From: an uncultured Pseudomonadota bacterium
GTDB taxonomy: Bacteria > Myxococcota > UBA796
Direction of reading: 5' to 3'
Assembly: GCA_913040875.1 (NCBI GenBank)
Contig: CAJWHX010000249.1
Location: forward strand, 1 to 5,693
DNA: 5,693 nucleotides
Positions within the stretch are counted from its first letter, which is position 1. Every line of letters begins with the position of its first letter. The notes beneath the pieces were generated by a model. That model saw only the letters and a list, made by a program, of their open reading frames with translations. It ran no database searches and was not told the DNA's origin. Below are positions 1 to 5,693 of this stretch, piece after piece. The position numbers were made by a program, and so were the translations under genes.

Positions 1-2
1 GG

Positions 3-59
3 TCGACGTCCGATGCATTGAGGACCATGACCATTTCTGCGCATTTAGTCACCGAGTGA
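3..59 (+). CDS. 3' end of an unidentified upstream gene (partial)
   Basis: In the frame starting at base 3 the window opens with codons for STSDALRTMTISAHLVTE and then TGA at 57-59. The stop lies inside a GTGA overlap with the GTG start of the M16 gene at 56, the same arrangement as between the two M16 genes, which is the main reason to think this frame is real. Too little is present to name a family. The frame starting at base 2 is also open to the window edge and would merge into the M16 gene. That would add an N-terminal extension unlike the usual start of M16 proteins, so I prefer a separate upstream gene, with low certainty. Confidence 0.4.
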   Translation, partial: STSDALRTMTISAHLVTE

Positions 60-1258
60 TACACGAAGCCACATTGGCTAGTGGGCTCACATTGTTGGTG
101 GCTCAAAATGACCATGTACCAATGGTATCGATTGATATTGTCTATGAATTTGATCCCAGTGATGTTCCTGACGGAGTACCTCACCTCACAGAACATCTGT
201 TGTTTGAGAGCACCCAGCACTTGGACAATGGATCGGTGGAACGATTGCTACGACTGGCTGGTGGACATTCTACTGCAACCACAACGTGGGATCGAATTGT
301 GGTCTCAGATACCATTGCTTCATCCAATCTGAGCACTCTTCTGTACATCGAGGCTGAGCGGTCTCAGTATTTATGTGAGGGAATAACGACCGAACATTTG
401 GACAATCAGAGATCGGTTATCGCTCAAGAACTTCTTTCGATGAGCGTTCGAAAAAATGGCGAACTGGCAGATCGCCTGCGTCAAAGAAGTTTTGCCTCTC
501 ATCCGGTTATTTCCAAAGAGGTGATTGGGCATATTTACGATTTGGAATCGGCGACCAAGGAAGACATTTGTCTTTTTGCAAAGCAGTGGCTACAACCAAA
601 GCATTCAACTTGGTTCGTGTCTGGAGACGTCGATGTAGACATGTTGACGACCTCGCTCAATCAATTGTTTCCAACAGAGATGGGTGGTGCCCAAGGTGTT
701 GACATCGTTGAAGTGCAAAACGAGGGGCACAACTGGTTTCAACAAAAGACAGATGGTCGATTGACGGTCATTTTTGCTGCCCCACCGACTGGGGCTATTG
801 CCGCGGAAACTTCGAATGCGATGCTCTATACTTTGACACAGGCTGCTTCGCTGACCTCCTTCTCTCAAGTCGATGCAATTCAAACATGGTCAGAAAATCG
901 TCGTTATGGTGACTGGATGGCGGTGAGTTTTCAAACCACTGCACCGGAACAGACCCTTCGAGAATTTGAGGCTTGGATTGAAAGTCCCAATGTGAATTGG
1001 GAGCAATGGAATTATCGCCAGCGACATCGGACGGCAAAATATAGACTCACGAATGAAGGACGAGTCACTTTATTACGAGGGTGCTACTTTGCTGCCGACC
1101 GAGAGTATTGGTCCGATTGTTTTGATTGGCACTTGAATCGATTTGAGAGGATTCCGTCTGAGGAGGACCGGACTGAAACGGTTCCATTTTGGAATCTGTC
1201 AGGGGCTTCTATACTTTGGCAAGGCGAAGAAGACGTCTTTGGAGGAGTGCCTTGGTGA
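56..1258 (+). CDS. M16 family zinc metallopeptidase, catalytic subunit
   Basis: This 400-aa protein looks like the active half of a two-subunit M16B (pitrilysin/processing-peptidase type) protease, which degrades short or unfolded peptides inside a closed chamber. The zinc-binding motif HLTEH (HXXEH) is at residues 43-47 and the third ligand is probably E125 in VIAQEL, 77 residues further on, close to the usual 76. The position seven residues before E125, often Glu in M16 enzymes, is Gln (Q118 in LDNQR), which I recall also from other bacterial M16 sequences. Residues about 5-190 form the catalytic domain. Residues about 200-395 are a degenerate second M16 domain (GRLTVIFAAPPTG near 235). The GTG start at 56 places the family's usual opening (TLASGLTLLV) at residues 6-15. 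No signal peptide is visible, so a cytoplasmic location is likely unless the start is further upstream. No clear ribosome site precedes the GTG; its overlap with the preceding TGA suggests coupling. Confidence 0.9.
   Translation: MIHEATLASGLTLLVAQNDHVPMVSIDIVYEFDPSDVPDGVPHLTEHLLFESTQHLDNGSVERLLRLAGGHSTATTTWDRIVVSDTIASSNLSTLLYIEAERSQYLCEGITTEHLDNQRSVIAQELLSMSVRKNGELADRLRQRSFASHPVISKEVIGHIYDLESATKEDICLFAKQWLQPKHSTWFVSGDVDVDMLTTSLNQLFPTEMGGAQGVDIVEVQNEGHNWFQQKTDGRLTVIFAAPPTGAIAAETSNAMLYTLTQAASLTSFSQVDAIQTWSENRRYGDWMAVSFQTTAPEQTLREFEAWIESPNVNWEQWNYRQRHRTAKYRLTNEGRVTLLRGCYFAADREYWSDCFDWHLNRFERIPSEEDRTETVPFWNLSGASILWQGEEDVFGGVPW
1241..1247 (+). promoter_or_regulatory. Ribosome binding site of the second M16 gene
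   Basis: GGAGGAG ends seven bases before GTG 1255. This is a near-perfect Shine-Dalgarno sequence at good spacing, and it fixes the start of the second M16 subunit at 1255 rather than at the longer in-frame start at 1189, which lies well inside the first gene. Confidence 0.8.
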
Positions 1259-2436
1259 ACGTATTTACAGTCATCCCAACCTTTATTCCATTGGATGCCC
1301 CGAGCATTCCAGATCCAGTTGTCTACCGAGAGGATCAGTATGAACGTTGGTGGTATCCCGACACGCGCTCAGAATGGGTGGTGGTAGAAGACTGCTGGTC
1401 GAACAGTGAAATCTCAGAACTATGGAAGGGGCTAGAGTCTCCTGTTCGTGAGATGTTGGTAAACACGCCAAAATTGGGGTTGTCAGCTAGTGATCTGGAC
1501 TGGAGAATGAATGGGTTTTGTCTTCGCATCCAAGGGTTGGAACGTGACGTCATGGCTCAAAGGCATCAGTATTTTGACATCTTGAAGGTAGGAACCATCG
1601 GTTCTGGTATTCGGATGGATAACACCCTCGATCAAGTTCATTATGCATGGATGGCAGATGAACGATCGGTTCGTACAGCGTTTCAGAGACGTCGATTGTG
1701 GAATCTGTTTTGGGAAGATACTGATCAACGTACTGTGTATACCTCCTCTGAGCCGTTGTCCCTATTCCCATTGTACAATAACAATGAGAATGACCGCAGT
1801 GCCTTGCTCTCGTCGAAATCACGTAGACGGACACGCAGGCCCAGTGCAGTGTGCAATAGACAGGTCCGACCAGAATTTCCTCAGATTGCTGTGACGATTG
1901 AGGCTGCATATGGAGATCTTTCCACCTCTGAGATGCGAGTATTGAGTGCGATCTTAGGGAATGGGGTTCGTTCTAGGCTCAGTCAGAGATTGAGAGAGGA
2001 GCTGGGATTGGTTTACAGCATCGGAACACGATTTACTGGGGAAGACATTGAAATTCACTATACGGTTAGTCCCGTACATCTCGTTGAATCATTGGTCTCT
2101 GTTGGAGAGGTCTTAGACGATTTCTCACGAACTGGACCGACCGCTAGTGAAGTGACCACATCCCGTTCGATGTTTCTCTTAAGACAGTACGAGCTCCTAG
2201 AAGACCCAGCCTCTTTTGTACGGATGACAGGACAGTTTGCAAGTCCATCCGGATGGGATGCGTACATTCAGGGCACTCTAGAAGTTTTGGATTCCGGAGA
2301 CTTGACAGATACATCCATTGAGCCACCAAGTCTGCGAGTGTGGATGACCGGTCCACTGAATCATTCTGAGATAGCTCATTCTGAGTCGTTTAATTTGAAG
2401 GGTCCGTGCCTTCTTGTAGAAGATCATATGAATTGA
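1255..2436 (+). CDS. M16 family peptidase-like partner subunit, lacking the zinc site
   Basis: From GTG 1255 this is a 393-aa protein overlapping the catalytic subunit by four bases (GTGA). It has no HXXEH motif. Its C-terminal half is a clear M16 C-terminal domain: LSAILGNGVRSRLSQRLREE at residues 230-249 followed by LGLVYS. R247 and Y254 match the Arg/Tyr pair that, in M16 heterodimers such as Sphingomonas Sph2681/Sph2682, is supplied by the non-zinc subunit to hold the substrate. The N-terminal half (residues 1 to about 190) is strongly diverged and recognisable as M16 mainly by position. An Arg-rich, probably exposed linker (residues 190-205, with RRRTRR) separates the halves. No signal peptide is seen. 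The inferred role is non-catalytic completion of the active-site chamber of the upstream product. The last 47 bases overlap the end of the opposing gene. Confidence 0.85.
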   Translation: MNVFTVIPTFIPLDAPSIPDPVVYREDQYERWWYPDTRSEWVVVEDCWSNSEISELWKGLESPVREMLVNTPKLGLSASDLDWRMNGFCLRIQGLERDVMAQRHQYFDILKVGTIGSGIRMDNTLDQVHYAWMADERSVRTAFQRRRLWNLFWEDTDQRTVYTSSEPLSLFPLYNNNENDRSALLSSKSRRRTRRPSAVCNRQVRPEFPQIAVTIEAAYGDLSTSEMRVLSAILGNGVRSRLSQRLREELGLVYSIGTRFTGEDIEIHYTVSPVHLVESLVSVGEVLDDFSRTGPTASEVTTSRSMFLLRQYELLEDPASFVRMTGQFASPSGWDAYIQGTLEVLDSGDLTDTSIEPPSLRVWMTGPLNHSEIAHSESFNLKGPCLLVEDHMN

Positions 2437-2998
2437 TCGCGCTCTGGGTATATTTCCAGCTCATCGCATATCTGTTGTATACGGTTATCGTTGTTGGCAG
2501 TTCACTGAATTGTAGTGTGTCACTGTCGTATACCGGTTGTCCACCTTGAAACATGATCTGGCAGTCAGGTTCGGATACTCTGATGGTCCACAGATTCTCG
2601 AATTTTGTGGTGGTGGGGACTGGGCAAGGGGATTCGACGTCGACGATTTGACTGTTCAATTGTTCAATACATAGAGAGGCTTGTTTACCTTGACACAGTA
2701 GACCTAGGTTCTGGATGCGTACCAGCATAAACTCAGGGTTCCCCAATCCCTCATCCCATTCTCCTTCAACGGGGTCGAGTTTTTGTTTGTAATATTGGGT
2801 TTGCATTTGAGACAACCAACGTGTTGTGTCCTCTTCAGATTCGCCGATGTATATTCGTTGTGCCCACTCTGAATTGAGTCCAAACCAACCTGTTTCGTGG
2901 GACTCGAAGTGTGCTCGTTTGTATTGATCTAGACCTGAGGTATCAATGACCGGTACCGCTTGCACTTCGGTAGACAACGTCAGCAATAAGAGTGTCAT
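2390..2998 (-). CDS. Exported protein of unknown function, four cysteines
   Basis: I do not recognise this 202-aa protein. It opens with a short hydrophobic stretch (MTLLLLTLST) and a likely signal-peptidase site after VQA at residues 12-14, so export to the periplasm or beyond is likely. The n-region has no Lys or Arg, and a stop nine codons upstream with no start codon between rules out a longer form. The mature part is soluble-looking and rich in Trp and Tyr early on (GWFGLNSEWAQRIYIG, residues 37-52). Its four cysteines, C102, C110, C125 and C146, could form two disulfides. The segment WDEGLGNPEFMLVRIQNLGLL (81-101) looks like a conserved core but I cannot assign a family. The ATG overlaps the stop of the HD gene (ATGA) and a weak purine site, GAGAGA, lies at 3006-3011. 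It is the last gene of the - strand operon and its end overlaps the M16 partner gene. Confidence 0.75.
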   Translation of the reverse strand: MTLLLLTLSTEVQAVPVIDTSGLDQYKRAHFESHETGWFGLNSEWAQRIYIGESEEDTTRWLSQMQTQYYKQKLDPVEGEWDEGLGNPEFMLVRIQNLGLLCQGKQASLCIEQLNSQIVDVESPCPVPTTTKFENLWTIRVSEPDCQIMFQGGQPVYDSDTLQFSELPTTITVYNRYAMSWKYTQSAINSYDLLQEGTDPSN

Positions 2999-3657
2999 GA
3001 TTGAATCTCTCGGTCCACTTCTTCAAGAAAATGTTTCATCCACGCATGTCTTTTGTCGGCTTCTTTTTTCGCAATGGCTGTGTGCATGCCAGCCTTGAGT
3101 TTTAGCAGCTTGCAAAAGAAGTGATCGAGTGCGTGTTCTTTGTCATTGAGCACGTCGCTTGTCGTCTCCCACGGGACTGGATTCTCTGGGTGATAAAAGA
3201 GACCCGTCTTCTTTCTAGAACGCATCGCTTGGGCACAGGCTATGTTTCTCATCACCCCAATCGCTCCAATGGCATCCAGACGATCGGCGTCTTGAAGTAC
3301 TTTGCCAATGATATTGGTGGGCGCAAGTCCCCTAGACCACGAGCATGTTGCGATGGCTTTTGTGACGGTATCAATTTCTTCAGTAGAGTATCCGGCTTCT
3401 TTCAGATATTGTACACCAGCTTGCGCCGATAATGTACTGCCCATGGAACGTAAGTCAGACTCTTTTGGGATGTTGATGAGGTCGTGCAGTAGTCCAGCAG
3501 CCCCAGATAAATCTTCATCTGCATCGATACTACGAGCAATCTTAATACACCACTCTGTAACTCTTTGAACGTGAAGCCAATCGTGTGCCAAATCATCATG
3601 GGTAAGCGTAGGCAAAATGGCGCTCCACAATTGGTTATGTCTACTGTGTGTCCACAT
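2995..3657 (-). CDS. HD-domain phosphohydrolase of the YedJ/YpgQ type
   Basis: This 220-aa cytoplasmic protein carries the full HD metal-site pattern: H29 in WLHVQRV, H58-D59 in LLHDL, and D123 in QDADRLDAIGAIG. Family hallmarks include the DADRLDAIGAIG block and, near the C-terminus, ALDHFFCKLLKL, which also occurs in similar form in E. coli YedJ. Bacillus subtilis YpgQ of this group has been described as a metal-dependent nucleoside triphosphate pyrophosphohydrolase; the substrate here is unknown. Where relatives have His in a motif like AAHSFS, this protein has Cys (C105 in ATCSWS). I chose ATG 3657 over the in-frame GTG at 3663 because GGAG lies seven bases before the ATG and only one base before the GTG. 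The start overlaps the end of the SGNH gene by 17 bases and the stop overlaps the next start (ATGA), so coupled translation is likely. Confidence 0.9.
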   Translation of the reverse strand: MWTHSRHNQLWSAILPTLTHDDLAHDWLHVQRVTEWCIKIARSIDADEDLSGAAGLLHDLINIPKESDLRSMGSTLSAQAGVQYLKEAGYSTEEIDTVTKAIATCSWSRGLAPTNIIGKVLQDADRLDAIGAIGVMRNIACAQAMRSRKKTGLFYHPENPVPWETTSDVLNDKEHALDHFFCKLLKLKAGMHTAIAKKEADKRHAWMKHFLEEVDREIQS

Positions 3658-5440
3658 GATCACTCTCCACTTCTATTCCATGTAACCATTTTTTAACCCC
3701 TCGTGCAATCCACTGATGCCCTAGGGAACTGGGGTGCAACTCATCCCAGAACAAACCATTGGCAGACAATCCATCGGGACTGTAGCGATGAAAGTGCCAA
3801 TCCAAATCCCAAAAGGAGGTTTGATACGTTGCAGCGAGGGTTGGAATTTGAGTACGAATGACGGAATGAATTGTGGTGGCTTCTTTATGGGCATCAATTT
3901 GGTTTTGGACCTCTGTATAATCATACGATATTGAAGGTGTGTACTCCATTGGGGCGAAAGGATAGTTCGTGGGAGGCGATACCAATAAGGTTGGAACACC
4001 TTCCAATTTAGACAACACAAGACTCATATTGTTGGAGAAGTGATTTGCTGCCAGTTCTATGAAGTATTCCTCAGATAGAGTCTGGGCAAACGGAGTTTCT
4101 TGCTCTGAATGACGATGTTCAGAATGGGGCAGTAGGTTGTAGAGAAGTGTATACAAATGGGATGACCAGAGTATTCTTTTCCATCTCCATTCATTCAATG
4201 AGGTTGAGTGGAACTCGTTGAGCTTTCGCAACTGGTAGACTTCATTGTGTCCATAATAAATTATCAAAGCGTCAGGTTGTAGCTTTTCAACATATGGCAT
4301 GAGACTGACCAATCCGGCGGAGGTGGTTCCACCGATTCCTAGATTCACAACATCCCATTCTGTTTGTTGTTCCACAATACCAGCGAATGAATCTTCCATC
4401 AGTTCATTGCTGCCATGTGCAGAACTGGCTCCCAAGACAACCAGCCGTTTTTGGTTGGTTGTTTTCGGAATGCGTTGGGCCCTCAGATAATCCCCCTGCG
4501 TTAGATAGTCTGTCTCTGTTTCTATCCAAGGTTCTACACTCCAATTTTGAAATTGAAACATCGGTTTGGTTTCAATCAATGGAGTGACAAATACTGCACT
4601 TACCCCTTCAAGACTTCCGATGATTAAGACAGGAGTGACAAGTGCAAAGAACAGCGTTCGTTTCCTCCTGTAGCACCAGGCAAGACATAAACTGATGCCT
4701 ATAGCATCAGCCACACGTCGAAACTTGAATGGAAGCAGAGAGGGGACTGGTTCTGGTTTCCAGAGGTCTATGTCTGGTTCTTTGGGAATAGGCTGTTGGT
4801 ACGATTGACCAGGTTTATACACTGGACAAGATGAGACGGGTTCATTTTGTAAACCCCAAGAATCATACATGTTTTCCAGTGAATCTGGAAAAGCAGCGGT
4901 CAGCTTGAGTTCCTGATGAATATTGACTAGTGTAAACCGAAACAATTCCATGCCAACAGAACCGCCACTGGATTTCCAACACCTCAACCATTGCTCGGGA
5001 TTTGTCCCAGCAGATTCCTCGATTTCCTGAGCAAGATTCATTTGAATCCTCTTATGAGCCTTCTCGGATAACAAAGAGTCGTTTAAATTATGGTCTCTTC
5101 GGAGAATGGTCCACGCCATCTCTGGCAACACAGAGGACTGCTTGAGGTGCTCCAATACTTCCTCTGGATACTGGTAAGCAAGGTCTATTTGAATGTTTAC
5201 AATCCGTTCAAAGACATCGGGGTCATCATATTGAATGTCCAATCTGGAGTCCCAATACCACTTCCATAGAATAATTTGATGCTCATCAGAAGTCGTCCAG
5301 TTGGTGGACTTGATCTGTTCGATTTGTTTCAGTCGATGTTCAGCTGATTCAAGTCTCTTGTCCTCTGTGTTTAAATTCAAAAGGGGAGTGGCTTCACTCA
5401 CATGAAACCACATCCCCAGCTGAAGAACCACAAGTAGCAA
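3641..5440 (-). CDS. Membrane-anchored SGNH/GDSL-type hydrolase
   Basis: This 599-aa protein probably cleaves or transfers an ester (for example acetyl groups) on an envelope molecule; the substrate is unknown. A hydrophobic N-terminus with a likely cleavage site after SEA (residues 15-17) exports an unrecognised, mostly helical domain (about 20-200) with two cysteines (C154, C205) and a Pro-rich linker to about 238. Two membrane segments follow, about 244-257 and 262-286, joined by a positive loop (YRRKR) that should face the cytoplasm, so the C-terminal domain lies outside. That domain has all SGNH blocks: GASSAHG (337-343, nucleophile S339), NLGIGG (366-371), GHNE (397-400) and DELHP (566-570). 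GHNE resembles the block of large SGNH proteins in deltaproteobacteria. The start is TTG 5440, 13 bases after the ClpA-like ORF. The frame stays open upstream and reads RKTKGRG just before the TTG, so a longer start from a rare codon cannot be excluded. Confidence 0.88.
   Translation of the reverse strand: MLLVVLQLGMWFHVSEATPLLNLNTEDKRLESAEHRLKQIEQIKSTNWTTSDEHQIILWKWYWDSRLDIQYDDPDVFERIVNIQIDLAYQYPEEVLEHLKQSSVLPEMAWTILRRDHNLNDSLLSEKAHKRIQMNLAQEIEESAGTNPEQWLRCWKSSGGSVGMELFRFTLVNIHQELKLTAAFPDSLENMYDSWGLQNEPVSSCPVYKPGQSYQQPIPKEPDIDLWKPEPVPSLLPFKFRRVADAIGISLCLAWCYRRKRTLFFALVTPVLIIGSLEGVSAVFVTPLIETKPMFQFQNWSVEPWIETETDYLTQGDYLRAQRIPKTTNQKRLVVLGASSAHGSNELMEDSFAGIVEQQTEWDVVNLGIGGTTSAGLVSLMPYVEKLQPDALIIYYGHNEVYQLRKLNEFHSTSLNEWRWKRILWSSHLYTLLYNLLPHSEHRHSEQETPFAQTLSEEYFIELAANHFSNNMSLVLSKLEGVPTLLVSPPTNYPFAPMEYTPSISYDYTEVQNQIDAHKEATTIHSVIRTQIPTLAATYQTSFWDLDWHFHRYSPDGLSANGLFWDELHPSSLGHQWIARGVKKWLHGIEVESDHVDTQ
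3665..3668 (-). promoter_or_regulatory. Ribosome binding site deciding the HD gene start
   Basis: On the - strand GGAG is followed by AGTGATC and then ATG 3657, a seven-base spacing. It lies inside the 3' end of the SGNH coding region. It is too close to GTG 3663 to serve that codon, so it decides the start in favour of the ATG. Confidence 0.65.
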
Positions 5441-5449
5441 GTAACCCCG

Positions 5450-5455
5450 TCCCTT
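5450..5455 (-). promoter_or_regulatory. Probable ribosome binding site of the SGNH gene
   Basis: On the - strand AAGGGA precedes TTG 5440 by nine bases and overlaps the TAA that ends the ClpA-like ORF. It supports the TTG as a real start, although the signal peptide it gives has no positive residue in its n-region. Confidence 0.5.
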
Positions 5456-5654
5456 AGTCTTTCGTACTTGAATCTTCGCGGTCAGTATCGTCGCCTTTTG
5501 ACTTTTTAGGCTTTTTCTTTGTGGCCTTTGCTTTGCTCTTTTTGGCCTTTTTACAAGTGACCTTGATACTCTTGTTACCCTCTTTGTCAGTATTTAGCGT
5601 GAGTTTTGCTTCTCCACCATTTTCTAGGGCTCCAAAGAGCATTTGTTCTGCCAA
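5454..5654 (-). CDS. clpA: C-terminal end of a ClpA-like chaperone, with lysine-rich tail, downstream of an in-frame stop
   Basis: This open frame follows directly after a TAA. Its first residues, LAEQMLFGALENGG, match the very end of the second ATPase module of ClpA (E. coli LANELLFGSLVDGG), so it is the natural C-terminus of the gene entering from the right edge. ClpA is the unfoldase partner of the ClpP protease. After the match come about 20 residues resembling the final ClpA strand, then a run with 12 Lys in 20 residues (nt 5496-5552), then an acidic end (DDTDREDSSTKD). If translated alone, TTG 5654 or ATG 5642 (62 aa) could start it, but neither has a convincing ribosome site, and the peptide would be only part of a domain. 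More likely it is the tail of one protein, read through or cut off by a nonsense change. It ends 13 bases before the SGNH start. Confidence 0.6.
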   Translation of the reverse strand: MAEQMLFGALENGGEAKLTLNTDKEGNKSIKVTCKKAKKSKAKATKKKPKKSKGDDTDREDSSTKD

Positions 5655-5693
5655 TTAAAGTTTGACTTCTCTATGGATGACACGATTCATTTC
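5655..5693 (-). pseudogene. clpA: ClpA-like coding region ending at an in-frame TAA (partial)
   Basis: From the right edge the - strand reads EMNRVIHREVKL and then TAA at 5655-5657. This aligns with E. coli ClpA PMARVIQDNLKKPLANELLFG, with the TAA at the Pro position and the alignment continuing in the same frame beyond it. Because the frame is unchanged, a substitution rather than an insertion or deletion explains it; CAA, AAA or GAA would each be one change away. As read, the protein would lose the end of the second ATPase module. It could be a pseudogene, a sequencing or assembly error, or a genuinely truncated protein. Only 13 codons are in the window, so the state of the rest of the gene is unknown. 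Confidence 0.55.

Noticed and set aside
1189..1254. Longer N-terminus for the second M16 gene from an in-frame start at 1189
   Set aside because: It would overlap the first gene by 70 bases, and GGAGGAG at 1241-1247 clearly serves GTG 1255 in a GTGA overlap.
2361..2385. Direct repeat tcattctgag at 2361-2370 and 2376-2385
   Set aside because: It is a single 10-base repeat inside coding sequence (NHSEIAHSES) with no further copies or mirrored structure; chance is sufficient.
2144..2389. Possible extension of the 202-aa exported protein past its TAA, since the same frame stays open to 2144
   Set aside because: The continuation is antisense to the conserved M16 domain end and has no features of its own; the TAA at 2390-2392 is taken as the real stop.
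2422..2438. Inverted repeat gatca / tgatc around a seven-base loop as a possible terminator
   Set aside because: The stem is only five AT-rich pairs with no following T-run on either strand, too weak to call a terminator.
3121..3568. Plus-strand open frames of 88-103 codons opposite the HD gene
   Set aside because: They lie fully antisense to a gene with strong family motifs, have no recognisable domain, and are shadows of its codon pattern.
5655..5657. Reassignment of TAA to an amino acid as the explanation for the split ClpA
   Set aside because: TAA also appears as the natural end of the 202-aa protein and of the ClpA tail, and no other internal TAA is seen in conserved coding regions of the window.

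Overview
The window is densely coding and reads as a chromosomal segment of a Gram-negative bacterium. Two proteins carry export signals, one of them with a membrane-anchored outer domain. The GC content looks moderate (mid-to-high 40s by eye, not computed). The gene families (a split M16B peptidase pair, ClpA, and a membrane-anchored SGNH hydrolase with a GHNE block) would fit a deltaproteobacterial or Myxococcota-like lineage, but that placement is inference and weak. No tRNA, rRNA, CRISPR array, insertion sequence or phage gene is visible, and no gene-free stretch exceeds a few tens of bases.

The left part, on the + strand, holds the last codons of an unidentified gene and then two M16 peptidase genes. 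The first (56..1258) carries the zinc site HLTEH plus a downstream glutamate. The second (1255..2436) has no zinc site but has the Arg/Tyr pair of an M16 partner subunit. The upstream end and the two starts are linked by two 4-base GTGA overlaps, which suggests a translationally coupled operon making a heterodimeric protease with a shared active site.

The right part, on the - strand, reads from the right edge leftwards. It holds the 3' end of a ClpA-like chaperone gene broken by an in-frame TAA, a 599-aa membrane-anchored SGNH hydrolase, a YedJ/YpgQ-type HD phosphohydrolase, and a 202-aa exported protein of unknown function. Gaps are 13 bases or less, or the genes overlap, so this also looks like one operon. 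It converges on the M16 operon, and the last genes of the two operons overlap tail-to-tail by 47 bases.

The best candidate for something unusual is the ClpA C-terminus. Clear ClpA-like sequence lies in the same reading frame on both sides of a TAA codon, followed by a lysine-rich then acidic tail not found in, for example, E. coli ClpA. The SGNH protein (unknown exported N-terminal domain, membrane hairpin, outer catalytic domain) and the unknown exported 202-aa protein are next. I found no clear evidence of a wholly new system such as a defence island or mobile element.
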